Program-made: the position numbers and the translations under genes | Origin: Anaerococcus jeddahensis | Lineage (GTDB): Bacteria > Bacillota > Clostridia > Tissierellales > Peptoniphilaceae | Assembly (NCBI RefSeq): GCF_001182725.1 | Contig: NZ_CWHU01000005.1 | Span: 310,001 to 374,000, forward strand | Length of the DNA stretch: 64,000 nucleotides | Direction of reading: 5' to 3' | In this document: piece by piece, positions 36,113 through 45,812 of the stretch | Numbering within the stretch: the first letter of the stretch is position 1 | Layout of the letters: every line of letters begins with the position of its first letter | Notes under the pieces: generated by a model | The model's input: only the letters and a program-made list of their open reading frames with translations | What the model was told of the DNA's origin: nothing | Database searches by the model: none

Positions 36113-37917
36113 TGAAGAAAAAAGAAAATATTAGAAATTTTTCGATTATTGCTCACATTGACCACGGAAAATCTACTCTTGCAGATAGGCTTATAGAAAA
36201 AACTCAGTCTGTTGCAAAAAGAGAAATAAATGATCAAATGCTAGATAGCATGGAGCTTGAGCAAGAAAGAGGAATTACCATAAAATTAAAGTCTGTAAAG
36301 TTAAAATATAAGGCAAAAGACGGAAAAATTTATGATTTAAATTTAATTGACACTCCAGGCCACGTCGACTTTACTTATGAAGTTTCAAGATCACTTAAAG
36401 CTTGCGAAGGAGCAATTTTGGTTGTTGATGCATCCCAAGGTGTAGAAGCTCAAACTTTGGCAAATACTTACCTTGCTCTTGAACAAGATTTGGAAATTTT
36501 GCCAGTTTTAAATAAAATTGATCTTCCAAGTGCAAGGGTTGAAGAAACAAAAGAGGAAATAGAAAATCAAATTGGACTTGATACAGAAAATATTCCATTA
36601 ATTTCAGCCAAAACTGGATTAAATATTGAAGATGTTCTTGAAGATATTATAGAAAATGTCCCAGCTCCGGAAGATCATGACGATAAGCCTCTAAAGGCTT
36701 TGATTTTTGATTCATATTATGATTCCTATAGGGGAGTAATTTGCTATGTTAGAATTTTTGAAGGAAGTGTAAAAGCAGGAGACGAAATTTTGATGATGGC
36801 AAGCGGAAAATCCTATGAAGTAACTGGCGTTGGTTATACTATGAAAAATAGGATTGAAACCAAAGAATTAAGAAGTGGTGATGTAGGATTTATTGAAGCA
36901 AGCATTAAAGATATTAGAAATGCGAGAGTTGGTGATACAATTACCTTAAAAAATAATCCAACACAAAAAGCCTTATCAGGTTACAAGGAAGTTTTGCCTA
37001 TGGTATATTCAGGAATTTATCCTGCTGAGGGCGAATCATTTAATAAATTAAAAGATTCTTTGGAAAAGCTTCAAGTAAATGATGCATCTTTAATTTTTGA
37101 ACAAGAAAACTCCCAAGCCTTGGGCGTTGGACTAAGATGTGGATTTTTGGGACTTTTGCATATGGATATTATTACCGAAAGACTTGAAAGAGAATATGAT
37201 TTGGATATTATTGCTACAGCTCCTTCAGTAATTTATAGGGTAAAAACAAAAGGCCACGAAGAGAAAAAATTAGAAAATCCTAATGATTTTCCACCACCAT
37301 CAGAAATAGATTATGTAAAAGAACCAATAACAATTTCTGAAATTATGACACCAAAAGAATATATAGGACCTGTAATGGAACTTGCTCAATCAAGAAGGGG
37401 AGATTTAATTGACATGTCCTATATGGATGAAAATAGGGTTATAATAAAATATAAAATTCCTTTAAACGAAGTAATTTATAACTTTTTTGATTCTTTAAAA
37501 TCAAGATCAAAAGGATATGCTTCTTTGGATTATGAAGTTGTAGATTATGAAGAAAGCAATTTAATAAAACTTGATATAAAAATAAATGAAGATAGGGTTG
37601 ATGCTTTATCTACAATTGTTCACAAAGATTTTGCCTATGCTAGGGGAAGATCAATTGTTGAAAAATTAAAAGATCAAATTCCAAGACAACAATTCGCAAT
37701 TCCAATTCAAGCTACAATCGATTCAAAAGTTATAGCAAGAGAAACTGTAAAAGCTTTGAGAAAAGATGTAATTGCGAAATGTTATGGTGGAGATATATCA
37801 AGAAAGAAAAAACTTCTAGAAAAACAAAAAGAAGGAAAGAAGAGAATGAGACAATTAGGAAGCGTACAAATCCCACAAGATGCCTTCCTTGCTGTATTGA
37901 AATATGATGATGAATAA
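36112..37917 (+). CDS. lepA: Elongation factor 4 (LepA)
   Basis: Ribosome-dependent GTPase. The 601-residue protein has G1 AHIDHGKST (about 13-21), [32 protein letters not shown], an EF-G-like domain set, and the LepA-specific C-terminal domain ending [33 protein letters not shown]. It is translated from ATG overlapping the lepB stop. The second copy of the dispersed inverted-repeat element follows its stop. Confidence 0.97.
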   Translation: MKKKENIRNFSIIAHIDHGKSTLADRLIEKTQSVAKREINDQMLDSMELEQERGITIKLKSVKLKYKAKDGKIYDLNLIDTPGHVDFTYEVSRSLKACEGAILVVDASQGVEAQTLANTYLALEQDLEILPVLNKIDLPSARVEETKEEIENQIGLDTENIPLISAKTGLNIEDVLEDIIENVPAPEDHDDKPLKALIFDSYYDSYRGVICYVRIFEGSVKAGDEILMMASGKSYEVTGVGYTMKNRIETKELRSGDVGFIEASIKDIRNARVGDTITLKNNPTQKALSGYKEVLPMVYSGIYPAEGESFNKLKDSLEKLQVNDASLIFEQENSQALGVGLRCGFLGLLHMDIITERLEREYDLDIIATAPSVIYRVKTKGHEEKKLENPNDFPPPSEIDYVKEPITISEIMTPKEYIGPVMELAQSRRGDLIDMSYMDENRVIIKYKIPLNEVIYNFFDSLKSRSKGYASLDYEVVDYEESNLIKLDIKINEDRVDALSTIVHKDFAYARGRSIVEKLKDQIPRQQFAIPIQATIDSKVIARETVKALRKDVIAKCYGGDISRKKKLLEKQKEGKKRMRQLGSVQIPQDAFLAVLKYDDE

Positions 37918-38269
37918 AGCTTTTACCTAGCTTCAAACTTAGAAAAACCTTCAAGCACGAATATCTGACTACAAAAATTTTTGATTTCTAAATCAAAAAC
38001 TTCTAAAAACCGTAAACTCGCTAACGCGATGACAGATAAATAGCTTAAAATTGTGCCAGTGGTTCAATTTTAATATTTATCCCTCGAAACAAAGCGAAGA
38101 TTTAAAATATAATTGAAATTAATTTATTTAAGGAATTATCATTGCTTTAAATTTTAGAGTGCGATTTTTAACGAAGTTTTTAATTTGAAATCAAGTAAAT
38201 TTTTTCCGTATGATATTCTTTGCATGAAGGTTTTCTAAATTAAAAAAGTGAAGTTAGTATAGCTTTTTT
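37916..38269. other. Possible lepA terminator stem flanking repeat copy 2
   Basis: AAAGCT (37916-37921, overlapping the lepA stop) and AGCTTTTTT (38261-38269) could pair across the whole repeat element. They would be the arms of a terminator into which the element was inserted. The stem is only 6 bp, so this is tentative. Confidence 0.35.
37941..38235. repeat. Dispersed inverted-repeat element, copy 2 (long form)
   Basis: The left arm (37941-37987) holds AAACCTTCA, CAAGCACGAATATCTGA and GATTTC. The right arm (38185-38235) holds GAAATCAAG, AAATTTTTT, TATGATATTCTTTGCA and TGAAGGTTT. Relative to copies 1 and 3 the outer stem bases are changed on both sides and still pair. The apical part is about 190 bases and contains a small perfect-looking hairpin (AAAATTG..CCAGTGG..CAATTTT, 38047-38071). 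The 377-bp gap between lepA and hemW contains no gene. Confidence 0.8.
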
Positions 38270-38294
38270 ATTTTTGAAAATTTAAGGAGAAAAT

Positions 38295-39419
38295 ATGGAA
38301 AAAATTGGAATCTATATTCATATTCCTTTTTGTAAGAAAAAATGTTTTTATTGTGATTTTACTGCCTTTCCAAATTTAGAATCTTGGATAAAGCCTTATT
38401 TTGAAAATTTAAAAAAAGAAATAAAATTATACAAAGAAAATATGGATGTAGAAATTGATTCGATTTATATTGGTGGGGGAACTCCAACATATGTTGATTT
38501 TAAATATATTAAAGAGCTTGTAGGTTTGCTTGAAAAATTTGACCTAAGTCAGGTCAAAGAATTTACAATTGAAGCAAACCCAAATTCTTTGACCTTGGAT
38601 AAATTAAAAGCATATAGAAGTTTAGGTATAAATAGGATTTCTCTTGGCGTTCAATCTTTTGATGATGAGGTTTTAAAAAAAATTGGCAGAGATCACAATA
38701 AGGAAATTGTTCTAAAAGATATAGAAAATATTAGAAAGGCAGGTTTTGATAATCTTTCTTTGGATATGATCTTAAATCTGCCAGGAGGAAATTTTAAATC
38801 TATAAAAAAGGATTTAGAAATAATAAAAAAAATAAATCCAGAACATTTATCCTATTATTCTCTAATTCTTGAAAAAGGATCACATTTTTATAGCCTTTAT
38901 AAAAAAGATAAACTTCAGCTTATGGATGATGATTTGGAAAGAGATATTTTTTCTTATATTGAAAATTATTTAGAAGATATTGGCCTAAATAGTTATGAAA
39001 TATCTAATTTTTCAAAAAAAGGCTTTGAATCCTACCACAATATGAAATATTGGTCAGAAGGGGGATACCTTGCCTTTGGACTTGGAGCATCAGGATTTTT
39101 GTCAAATATTAGATATAATAACGTTAAAAATTTTGTAAAATATGAAAAATTAATAAAAGAAGGAAAATTTCCGGTAGAATTTAGGGAATTTATTTCAAAT
39201 GATGAAAGGGAAAAAGAATATATAATTTTTAAACTAAGGGAAGTTGAGGGAATTAATTTAAAAGAATTTGAAAATATTTTTGGCCATTCTCTCTTAGAAA
39301 AATATAGTGAAATTATTGAAAAATTTTATAAAGATGGATTTTTTGAAATTGATCAAAGCTTAAAATTTACCCACAAGGGCTTTGATTTATCAAATGAATT
39401 TTATATTGAAATAATATAA
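38295..39419 (+). CDS. hemW: Radical SAM family heme chaperone HemW
   Basis: The 374-residue radical SAM protein has C13-x3-C17-x2-C20 in PFCKKKCFYCDF, then YIGGGTPTYVD, TIEANPNSLT, RISLGVQSFDD and SYYSLILE. A C-terminal HemN-like domain follows (WSEGGYLAFGLGASG; HKGFDLSNEF). It belongs to the coproporphyrinogen-oxidase-like group now called HemW, which carries heme to target proteins. Its place between lepA and hrcA is the standard Firmicutes order. AAGGAG precedes the ATG. Confidence 0.92.
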   Translation: MEKIGIYIHIPFCKKKCFYCDFTAFPNLESWIKPYFENLKKEIKLYKENMDVEIDSIYIGGGTPTYVDFKYIKELVGLLEKFDLSQVKEFTIEANPNSLTLDKLKAYRSLGINRISLGVQSFDDEVLKKIGRDHNKEIVLKDIENIRKAGFDNLSLDMILNLPGGNFKSIKKDLEIIKKINPEHLSYYSLILEKGSHFYSLYKKDKLQLMDDDLERDIFSYIENYLEDIGLNSYEISNFSKKGFESYHNMKYWSEGGYLAFGLGASGFLSNIRYNNVKNFVKYEKLIKEGKFPVEFREFISNDEREKEYIIFKLREVEGINLKEFENIFGHSLLEKYSEIIEKFYKDGFFEIDQSLKFTHKGFDLSNEFYIEII

Positions 39420-39452
39420 CTTGCAAAAAGAAAATTACCTAGTATATTATAA

Positions 39453-39479
39453 TTAGCAGTCAGATAATTGGAGTGCTAA
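39453..39479 (+). promoter_or_regulatory. CIRCE operator of the hrcA-grpE-dnaK operon
   Basis: TTAGCAGTC-N9-GAGTGCTAA matches the CIRCE consensus TTAGCACTC-N9-GAGTGCTAA except for one base in the left arm. It lies directly after a TATTAT/TATAAT -10 region (39445-39453) and before the hrcA ribosome binding site, so HrcA should repress its own operon. Confidence 0.93.
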
Positions 39480-39493
39480 ATGAGGTGAAAATA

Positions 39494-40492
39494 ATGAACG
39501 AGAGAAAGAAGATGATACTCTTTTCCATTATAAACTCATACGTTAATCTTGGAGAGCCTATTGGTTCAAATTCATTGCTTAATGAATATTCTCTAGATAT
39601 TTCGTCTGCAACAATTAGAAATGAGATGAGCACTCTTGAAAAGATGGGACTTTTGGAAAAAGCCCACACATCTGGAGGAAGATATCCATCCGATAAGGGT
39701 TACAGACTTTATGTAAATAATTTACTAGAAAATTCATTAAATGAAAAGGAAGATGAAAATTTAGAAAAAATTCTTGATAAAAGATATGGCAATGTATCAA
39801 AAATTGTGGAGACTGCAACACTGCTTCTGTCAAAAATGACAAATCTTACAGCCGTTTCTTATACCATAAGAAACAATATTACTAAGGTAATTAATTTGGA
39901 GCTTTTAAAAATTGATCCTAATATGCTTTTGTTTATAGTTGTTTATGATAACGGAAGTTTAATAAGCGATAGAATTTATATAAGTGAAGAAATTGACGAT
40001 GAGAATTTATTTGAAATGTCAAAAAATTTAAAACAAAACATTGAAGGAGAAAGTTTAAAAAATCTTTCGAAAATTTTTGAAAAAATCAAAAATTCTGGCT
40101 TTAAGAAGTATGAGAATTTGTTAGATATTTTGGAGAAAAAAATAAACAATGATTCTTTAAGTGATTTGACCAAAGAAGTTATTATAAAAGGACTAGGCAA
40201 TATCTTTAATTTCAAAGAATTTGAAGATCCAATTAAGGCTAGAGAGTTTATTAAGATATTCGATAGTAAGGAAAGAATTTGGGAATTGATTGAAAATTCT
40301 AACAATGAATTGAAAATTACTATTGGTGATGAAAATGAGATAAATGAATTGAAAGATAATACAATCATAACTTCACATTTTAATTATGACAAAGACATTG
40401 TAGGCCAAATTGGAATAATAGGACTTACAAGAATTGATTATAAGGAAGTTATTTCTGACATCAAACTAATATCAGATTTACTTAGCAAATAA
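39494..40492 (+). CDS. hrcA: Heat-inducible transcription repressor HrcA
   Basis: Repressor of class I heat-shock genes through CIRCE. The protein starts MNERKKMILFSIINSYVNLGEPIGSN with a winged helix (SSATIRNEMSTLEKMGLLEKAHTSGGRYPSDKGYRLYV), then the GAF-like HrcA domain ending GQIGIIGLTRIDYKEVISDI. ATG 39494 is chosen, with GAGGTG 6 bases upstream. An in-frame GTG at 39473 lies inside the CIRCE element. It is followed by grpE after 17 bp. Confidence 0.96.
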   Translation: MNERKKMILFSIINSYVNLGEPIGSNSLLNEYSLDISSATIRNEMSTLEKMGLLEKAHTSGGRYPSDKGYRLYVNNLLENSLNEKEDENLEKILDKRYGNVSKIVETATLLLSKMTNLTAVSYTIRNNITKVINLELLKIDPNMLLFIVVYDNGSLISDRIYISEEIDDENLFEMSKNLKQNIEGESLKNLSKIFEKIKNSGFKKYENLLDILEKKINNDSLSDLTKEVIIKGLGNIFNFKEFEDPIKAREFIKIFDSKERIWELIENSNNELKITIGDENEINELKDNTIITSHFNYDKDIVGQIGIIGLTRIDYKEVISDIKLISDLLSK

Positions 40493-40509
40493 TAAGGTAG
40501 GTGTTTAAG

Positions 40510-41061
40510 GTGGACAATGAAAAAAAGCATGATGAAAATGTAAAAGAAGCTAAAGATTTAAATGAAGATATAGAAGAAGAATTAGAAGAAATTGATGCTG
40601 AAATAGTTGATGAAGACGGTAATGTTGATGAAGAATTGTCAAATGACGATGACAATGAGTACAAAGAAAAATACCAAAGACTATTAGCAGATTTTACTAA
40701 TTTCAAAAAAAGAGAAGAAAAAGCAAGGTCTGATTTTAAAAAGTTTGCTGCATCAAACTTAATCGAAGAACTTTTACCAGTTTTAGATAATTTTGACAGG
40801 GCACTTAAAGATCAAGACCAAGATGATTCTTTTGTTCAAGGAATCATAATGATAAGAGATTCTTTTTGGAAAGTTTTGGAAAAAGAAGGCTTGGAAGAAA
40901 TAAAATCTGATGGAGTAGAATTTGATCCAAACTTCCACCACGCTTTTCAAACAGAAGAAAACGAAGATTTCAAATCAAATTATATTATAGAAACCTATCA
41001 AAAAGGATACAAACTAAATGATAGAGTAATTAGACCAAGCATGGTTAAAGTTGCAAAATAG
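40510..41061 (+). CDS. grpE: Nucleotide exchange factor GrpE
   Basis: DnaK co-chaperone. The acidic N-terminal coiled coil (about 10-70, EDIEEELEEIDAEIVDEDG) is followed by YQRLLADFTNFKKREEKARSDF and the beta-wing domain LPVLDNFDRAL, FWKVLEKEGLEEI, FDPNFHHAFQT. GTG at 40510 is favoured as the start, with TAGGTG spaced six bases upstream. GTG at 40501 would leave no room for a ribosome binding site. The gap to dnaK is 12 bp. Confidence 0.95.
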   Translation: MDNEKKHDENVKEAKDLNEDIEEELEEIDAEIVDEDGNVDEELSNDDDNEYKEKYQRLLADFTNFKKREEKARSDFKKFAASNLIEELLPVLDNFDRALKDQDQDDSFVQGIIMIRDSFWKVLEKEGLEEIKSDGVEFDPNFHHAFQTEENEDFKSNYIIETYQKGYKLNDRVIRPSMVKVAK

Positions 41062-41073
41062 GAGGAGAATATT

Positions 41074-42894
41074 ATGGCAAAAATTATAGGAATTGACTTA
41101 GGAACAACAAACTCAGCTGTTGCCGTTATGGAAGGTGGGGATTCAACAATAATCCCAAATACAGAAGGAAATAGAACAACACCATCAGTTGTAGCTTTTA
41201 CAAAAGATGGAGAAAGACTTGTTGGAGAAACAGCAAAAAGACAAGCAATAACAAATCCTGATAGAACAATCTCATCAATTAAAAGAGAGATGGGAACTGA
41301 TTATAAAACTAGTGAAATTGATGGAAATTCATACACACCAGAAGAAGTTTCAGCTATGATTTTACAAAAATTAAAATCAGATGCAGAAGGTTATTTAAAT
41401 GATACAGTTACTGATGCAGTAATTACTGTTCCTGCTTACTTTACAGATGCTCAAAGACAAGCTACAAAAGATGCTGGAAAAATTGCAGGCTTAAATGTAA
41501 AAAGAATTATAAACGAACCAACAGCAGCAGCTCTTGCATACGGAATGGATAAAGAAACTGACCAATCAAAAATCATGGTTTATGACCTTGGTGGTGGTAC
41601 ATTTGACGTATCAATTCTAGAAGTTGGAGATGGAGTATTTGAAGTATTATCTACAAGAGGAAACAATAAACTAGGTGGAGACGACTTTGATAATAGATTA
41701 GTTGATTATTTAGCAGCTGAATTTAAAAAAGAAACTGGCGTAGATTTAACAAAAGATCTTACAGCTATGCAAAGACTAAAAGATGCAGCAGAAAAAGCTA
41801 AAAAAGAATTATCATCAACAAAAACAACAAATGTAAATCTACCATTTATTACAGCAGTTGATGGACAACCAGTTCACTTAGACTTAACAGTTACAAGAGC
41901 AAAATTTGATGAATTAACTCACGATTTAGTTGAAGCAACAAGAAAACCAGTTGAAGATGCCCTAAAAGATGCTTCTTTATCATCAAGCGATATAGAAAAA
42001 GTATTACTTGTAGGTGGCTCATCAAGAATTCCTGCAGTTCAAGATTTAGTTAAAAATATAATTGGAAAAGAACCACAAAGAGATATAAACCCAGATGAAT
42101 GTGTTGCACTTGGTGCTGCAATTCAAGGTGGAGTTTTGACAGGAGAAGTTAAAGATTTGTTACTCCTTGACGTTACACCACTTTCACTAGGAATTGAAAC
42201 TCTTGGTGGAGTTGCTACAAAATTAATCGAAAGAAATACAACAATTCCAACTAAAAAATCTCAAATCTTTACAACTGCTGCAGATGGACAAACTGATGTA
42301 GATATTCACGTTGTACAAGGTGAAAGAGAAATGGCAGCAGACAACACTACACTTGGTAGATTCCAACTTACAGGAATTCCTGCAGCAAGACGTGGAGTTC
42401 CACAAATCGAAGTTACATTTGATATAGATGCAAATGGTATTGTAAATGTATCTGCAAAAGACCAAGGAAGTGGAAAAGAACAAAAAATTACTATTACTTC
42501 ATCAACAAACTTGACTGAAGAAGAAATAGATAAAAAAGTAAAAGAAGCTGAAAAATTTGCTGAAGATGATAAGAAGAAAAAAGAAAGTATTGAAGTTAAA
42601 AACAATGCTGAATCATTAGTTTATCAAGCAAGAAAAACTCTTGAAGAAGCAAAAGTTGAAGGTGGCGAAAAAGATAAGATTGAAGAAAAAATCAAAGATC
42701 TTGAAGCAAGCATAAAAGCTGACAATACTGAAGATATCAAAGCAAAAACAGAAGCTCTACAACAAGAAATCTACTCAATGAGTGAAGCAATGTATAAAAA
42801 TGCTCAAGCAAGTCAAGAAGGTCAAAACGCTGGAAAAGCAGACGATGATGTAGTAGATGCTGATTATGAAGTTGTAGATGATGACGAAGAATAA
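41074..42894 (+). CDS. dnaK: Chaperone DnaK (Hsp70)
   Basis: The 606-residue chaperone begins [22 protein letters not shown]. It has the ATPase-domain boxes [10 protein letters not shown] and [12 protein letters not shown], the substrate-binding domain ([14 protein letters not shown], about 365-505) and the helical lid. It ends with the acidic tail [20 protein letters not shown] site precedes the ATG. The terminator at 42911-42950 ends the hrcA-grpE-dnaK unit, so dnaJ is transcribed from its own promoter. Confidence 0.98.
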   Translation: MAKIIGIDLGTTNSAVAVMEGGDSTIIPNTEGNRTTPSVVAFTKDGERLVGETAKRQAITNPDRTISSIKREMGTDYKTSEIDGNSYTPEEVSAMILQKLKSDAEGYLNDTVTDAVITVPAYFTDAQRQATKDAGKIAGLNVKRIINEPTAAALAYGMDKETDQSKIMVYDLGGGTFDVSILEVGDGVFEVLSTRGNNKLGGDDFDNRLVDYLAAEFKKETGVDLTKDLTAMQRLKDAAEKAKKELSSTKTTNVNLPFITAVDGQPVHLDLTVTRAKFDELTHDLVEATRKPVEDALKDASLSSSDIEKVLLVGGSSRIPAVQDLVKNIIGKEPQRDINPDECVALGAAIQGGVLTGEVKDLLLLDVTPLSLGIETLGGVATKLIERNTTIPTKKSQIFTTAADGQTDVDIHVVQGEREMAADNTTLGRFQLTGIPAARRGVPQIEVTFDIDANGIVNVSAKDQGSGKEQKITITSSTNLTEEEIDKKVKEAEKFAEDDKKKKESIEVKNNAESLVYQARKTLEEAKVEGGEKDKIEEKIKDLEASIKADNTEDIKAKTEALQQEIYSMSEAMYKNAQASQEGQNAGKADDDVVDADYEVVDDDEE

Positions 42895-42910
42895 AAATAA
42901 ATAAAAATTA

Positions 42911-42950
42911 AAGAATAGGAAGCCGTGCTTCTTATTCTTTATTTTTATTT
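42911..42950 (+). terminator. Terminator of the hrcA-grpE-dnaK operon
   Basis: AAGAATAGGAAGC / GCTTCTTATTCTT pair around a CGT loop, followed by a T-rich tail. Confidence 0.88.
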
Positions 42951-42967
42951 TAAATTTTAAAATACAA

Positions 42968-42995
42968 TTTGATTTTTTTATCAAAGGGGTATAAT
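42968..42995 (+). promoter_or_regulatory. Candidate dnaJ promoter upstream of the leader element
   Basis: TTTGAT (42968-42973) and TATAAT (42990-42995) are 16 bp apart. No CIRCE is visible. The promoter lies about 280 bp before dnaJ, so the inverted-repeat element would be in the 5' leader. Confidence 0.5.
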
Positions 42996-43040
42996 AGATG
43001 AGCTTAGATAAAAAGATAAAATTATAAATTAAGATACTAC

Positions 43041-43262
43041 AAATAAATTAGAAATAATTTATTTAGACTGTTGACAAACTAAATTTCCACCCATTTCGAG
43101 CGAACGTAGTGAGTCGAGAAATCTCATGAGATCTCTCCATGCGTTCGTTTCACTCACTTAGTCGAGATGGGTTTTAGCGTGATTTTATTTTTTAATTATT
43201 AATGAATTACTAAACTGAATTTGTCTACATTCTGAATAAATTAGCAATAATTTATTTTTTTT
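43041..43262. repeat. Inverted-repeat element in the dnaJ leader
   Basis: Outer imperfect inverted repeats join AATTTATTT-type sequence with G-T-T-GACAAAC (43068-43078) on the left and G-T-A-GACAAA (complement of 43221-43229) on the right. Inside, CCCATTTCGA (43090-43099) pairs with TCGAGATGGG (43162-43171), and ATCTCATGAGAT (43121-43132) is a perfect palindrome. AGTGAGT/ACTCACT and GAACG/CGTTC can also pair but in crossing order. The 382-bp gap between dnaK and dnaJ holds this, a terminator and a promoter, and no gene. Confidence 0.7.
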
Positions 43263-43276
43263 ATATTGGAGGATAA

Positions 43277-44392
43277 ATGAAAGACCCATATGAATTGCTC
43301 GAAGTTGACAAAAATGTCAGCGAAGATGAATTAAAAAGAAAATATAGGAAACTTGCAAAAAAATACCATCCAGATTTAAATCCAGATGATGATAAGGCTC
43401 AAGAAAAATTTAAAGAAATTTCACAAGCCTATGAAATTTTATCTGATCCTCAAAAAAAACGTCAATACGATACCTATGGTGCTGCAGCCTTTGAAAACGG
43501 CGGTGGAGCTGGCGGATTTTCTGGTGATTTTAGTGGATTTGGTGATATATTTGGAGATATTTTTGGAGATATTTTCTCTCAAGGAAGAAGCTATAATAGA
43601 AAAAGGCCAAGAAAAGGATCTGATATCCAACAAGTTGTTAAATTAACTTTCAAAGAATCAGCTTTTGGAATTTCTAAAGAAATCCAAGTTAGAAGAGAAG
43701 TTGAATGTGAAGCTTGCCATGGAAAAGGTGCGAAAGATGAAAGTAAAATCAAAACATGCCCTAAGTGTAATGGGTCTGGAGTTATAAATAATATTAGCCA
43801 AACCCCATTTGGAACAGTTTCTCGTCAAACTACTTGTGACAATTGCCATGGATCTGGAGAAATTATTGAAGAAAAATGTCCAGATTGTGATGGTAGTGGA
43901 AGAAAAATTAAAAATGAAAAAATAAAAATTGACATACCATCTGGTGTTGAAAATGATTCTGTAATGAGAATAGTTGGTAAGGGAAATGTTGGTGAAAATG
44001 GTGGATCTTACGGAGATTTATATATAATCTTAAAAGTTGAAGAGCACGATATTTTCAAAAGAGATGGACTTGATATTTATTATGAAATGCCAATTTCATT
44101 TGCAACAGCAACTTTAGGCGGAAATGTAGATGTGCCAACCCTAACAACAACTCAAGAATATCACGTCCCAGCAGGAACTCAAACTGGAACTAAATTTAGG
44201 ATTAAAAATGAAGGAATAAAATCTGACAGGCTTAAAAGGCAAGGAGACCTTTATTTTTATGTAAAAGTTATTACTCCAACAAAATTATCCAAAGAGCAAA
44301 AAGAAAAATTAAAAGAATTTGCTGAAATTTCTGGCGATGAGGTAAAAGAAGATAAGAACTTTTTTGAAAAATTGAAGGATTTGTTTGATTGA
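43277..44392 (+). CDS. dnaJ: Chaperone DnaJ (Hsp40)
   Basis: DnaK co-chaperone. The 371-residue protein has a J domain with H31-P32-D33, a glycine/phenylalanine region (about 75-105, GGGAGGFSGDFSGFGDIF), four CxxCxGxG zinc repeats (CEACHGKG, CPKCNGSG, CDNCHGSG, CPDCDGSG), and the C-terminal substrate-binding domains. TTGGAGG precedes the ATG. It overlaps mtaB at TGATG. Confidence 0.97.
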   Translation: MKDPYELLEVDKNVSEDELKRKYRKLAKKYHPDLNPDDDKAQEKFKEISQAYEILSDPQKKRQYDTYGAAAFENGGGAGGFSGDFSGFGDIFGDIFGDIFSQGRSYNRKRPRKGSDIQQVVKLTFKESAFGISKEIQVRREVECEACHGKGAKDESKIKTCPKCNGSGVINNISQTPFGTVSRQTTCDNCHGSGEIIEEKCPDCDGSGRKIKNEKIKIDIPSGVENDSVMRIVGKGNVGENGGSYGDLYIILKVEEHDIFKRDGLDIYYEMPISFATATLGGNVDVPTLTTTQEYHVPAGTQTGTKFRIKNEGIKSDRLKRQGDLYFYVKVITPTKLSKEQKEKLKEFAEISGDEVKEDKNFFEKLKDLFD

Positions 44393-45690
44393 TGAATAAA
44401 ACATTTAATATAAAAACCCTAGGCTGTAAGGTTAACCAATATGAATCTGAAGCCATTGAAGAATTATTCAAAAAAAGAGGTTTTGAAAAAAAAGAAAAAA
44501 ATGCTGATATTTACGTTATAAATACTTGCACAGTTACAAACATGAGTGATAGAAAATCTAGACAAACAATTTCTAAGGCTAGAAAAGAAAATAAAGATGC
44601 AATAATAGCAGTTATTGGTTGTTATTCACAAGTGAAAGCTGATGAAGTAAAAAATATTGACGGCGTAGATATAATTTTGGGATCTCGTAACAAGGAAGAA
44701 GTAGTTGAGCTTTGCGAAAATTTCATTAAAAATAATGAAAAAATGGAAGATGTAGAAGAATTTTCAATTGGAGAAGAAATTGAAGATTTGGAAATTTCAA
44801 ATCAGGCTGACATGACCCGTGCTTATATGAAAATTCAAGACGGTTGTAATATGTACTGTTCATATTGTTTGATTCCTTATGCTAGAGGAAATATTGCGTC
44901 AAGAGATTTGGTTTCAATAATTGATGAGGCAAAAAGACTTAGGGATAATGGATATAAGGAAATTGTCCTTACTGGAATCCATGTTGCAAGCTATGGAAAA
45001 GATTTTGATTTGGATATTTCTCTAATTGATGTGATTGAACACATAGCAAAAATTGATGGAATAGAAAGAATTAGACTTTCATCAATGGAGCCAAGGCATA
45101 TTGATAGGGAATTTTTACAAAGAATGAAAGATACAAAAAAAGCCTGTGATCATTTTCATTTATCCCTTCAATCAGGTTCGGATGATGTTTTAAAACTTAT
45201 GAATAGAAAATATAATACAAAAATTTTCAAAGAAAAGGTAGATTTGATTAGGGAATATTTTCCAAATGCTGGTCTTACAACTGATATAATCGTAGGTTTT
45301 CCAAATGAAAGCGAAAAAAATCATGAGGAAACCAAAAAATTTGTAAAAGAAATAAAATTTTCAAAAACTCATCTTTTCAAATATTCTAAAAGAGATGGAA
45401 CCAAGGCCGCTGATATGAAAAATCAAGTTGATGGAAATATCAAAAAAAGAAGGTCTAAGGAATTATCAATTATTGAAACAGAGATTTCTCATGAATTTTT
45501 GGATAAGCAAATTGGAAAAACTTTATCAGTTTTATTTGAAACAAAAACAGAGCTTGACGGATATAAGTCAGGATATTCTACAAATTATTTAAGGGTTCAC
45601 ACAAAAGATGATGTTGAAATAAATGAAATTAAAGATATAAAAATTATCCAAAGAATTGATGATTATTTGATTGGTCAAATAATTTCTTAA
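44392..45690 (+). CDS. mtaB: tRNA (N6-L-threonylcarbamoyladenosine(37)-C2)-methylthiotransferase MtaB
   Basis: Radical SAM enzyme that converts t6A37 to ms2t6A37. The 432-residue protein has the N-terminal UPF0004 domain (KTLGCKVNQYESE with the first cluster cysteine, INTCTVTNMSDRKSRQ, VIGCYSQ), the SAM cluster cysteines in CNMYCSYCLIPYARG, and a C-terminal TRAM domain. ATG 44392 overlaps the dnaJ stop; an in-frame TTG three bases earlier is less likely. The Sua5/YwlC gene at 59.8 kb supplies the earlier t6A step. Confidence 0.95.
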   Translation: MNKTFNIKTLGCKVNQYESEAIEELFKKRGFEKKEKNADIYVINTCTVTNMSDRKSRQTISKARKENKDAIIAVIGCYSQVKADEVKNIDGVDIILGSRNKEEVVELCENFIKNNEKMEDVEEFSIGEEIEDLEISNQADMTRAYMKIQDGCNMYCSYCLIPYARGNIASRDLVSIIDEAKRLRDNGYKEIVLTGIHVASYGKDFDLDISLIDVIEHIAKIDGIERIRLSSMEPRHIDREFLQRMKDTKKACDHFHLSLQSGSDDVLKLMNRKYNTKIFKEKVDLIREYFPNAGLTTDIIVGFPNESEKNHEETKKFVKEIKFSKTHLFKYSKRDGTKAADMKNQVDGNIKKRRSKELSIIETEISHEFLDKQIGKTLSVLFETKTELDGYKSGYSTNYLRVHTKDDVEINEIKDIKIIQRIDDYLIGQIIS

Positions 45691-45715
45691 GTCAGCTATG
45701 CTGGCTTTTTTTATT
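45691..45715 (+). terminator. Terminator after mtaB
   Basis: AGTCAGC / GCTGGCT pair around a TAT loop (one G-T pair), followed by T7. Confidence 0.85.
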
Positions 45716-45751
45716 TGTTTTTTTAAAATAAATTCTTAGATATGAAAGATT

Positions 45752-45780
45752 TTGAATTTTATTTTAGTTTGATTTATAAT
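45752..45780 (+). promoter_or_regulatory. cstA-type gene promoter
   Basis: TTGAAT (45752-45757) and TATAAT (45775-45780) are separated by 17 bp, 32 bases upstream of the ATG. Confidence 0.65.
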
Positions 45781-45812
45781 TTAAGAGAATTAATTTTTAA
45801 TAAGGAGGATAT

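Noticed and set aside
39473..39493. Earlier hrcA start at GTG 39473
   Set aside because: It lies inside the CIRCE operator with no ribosome binding site. ATG 39494 fits both the spacing and the family start.
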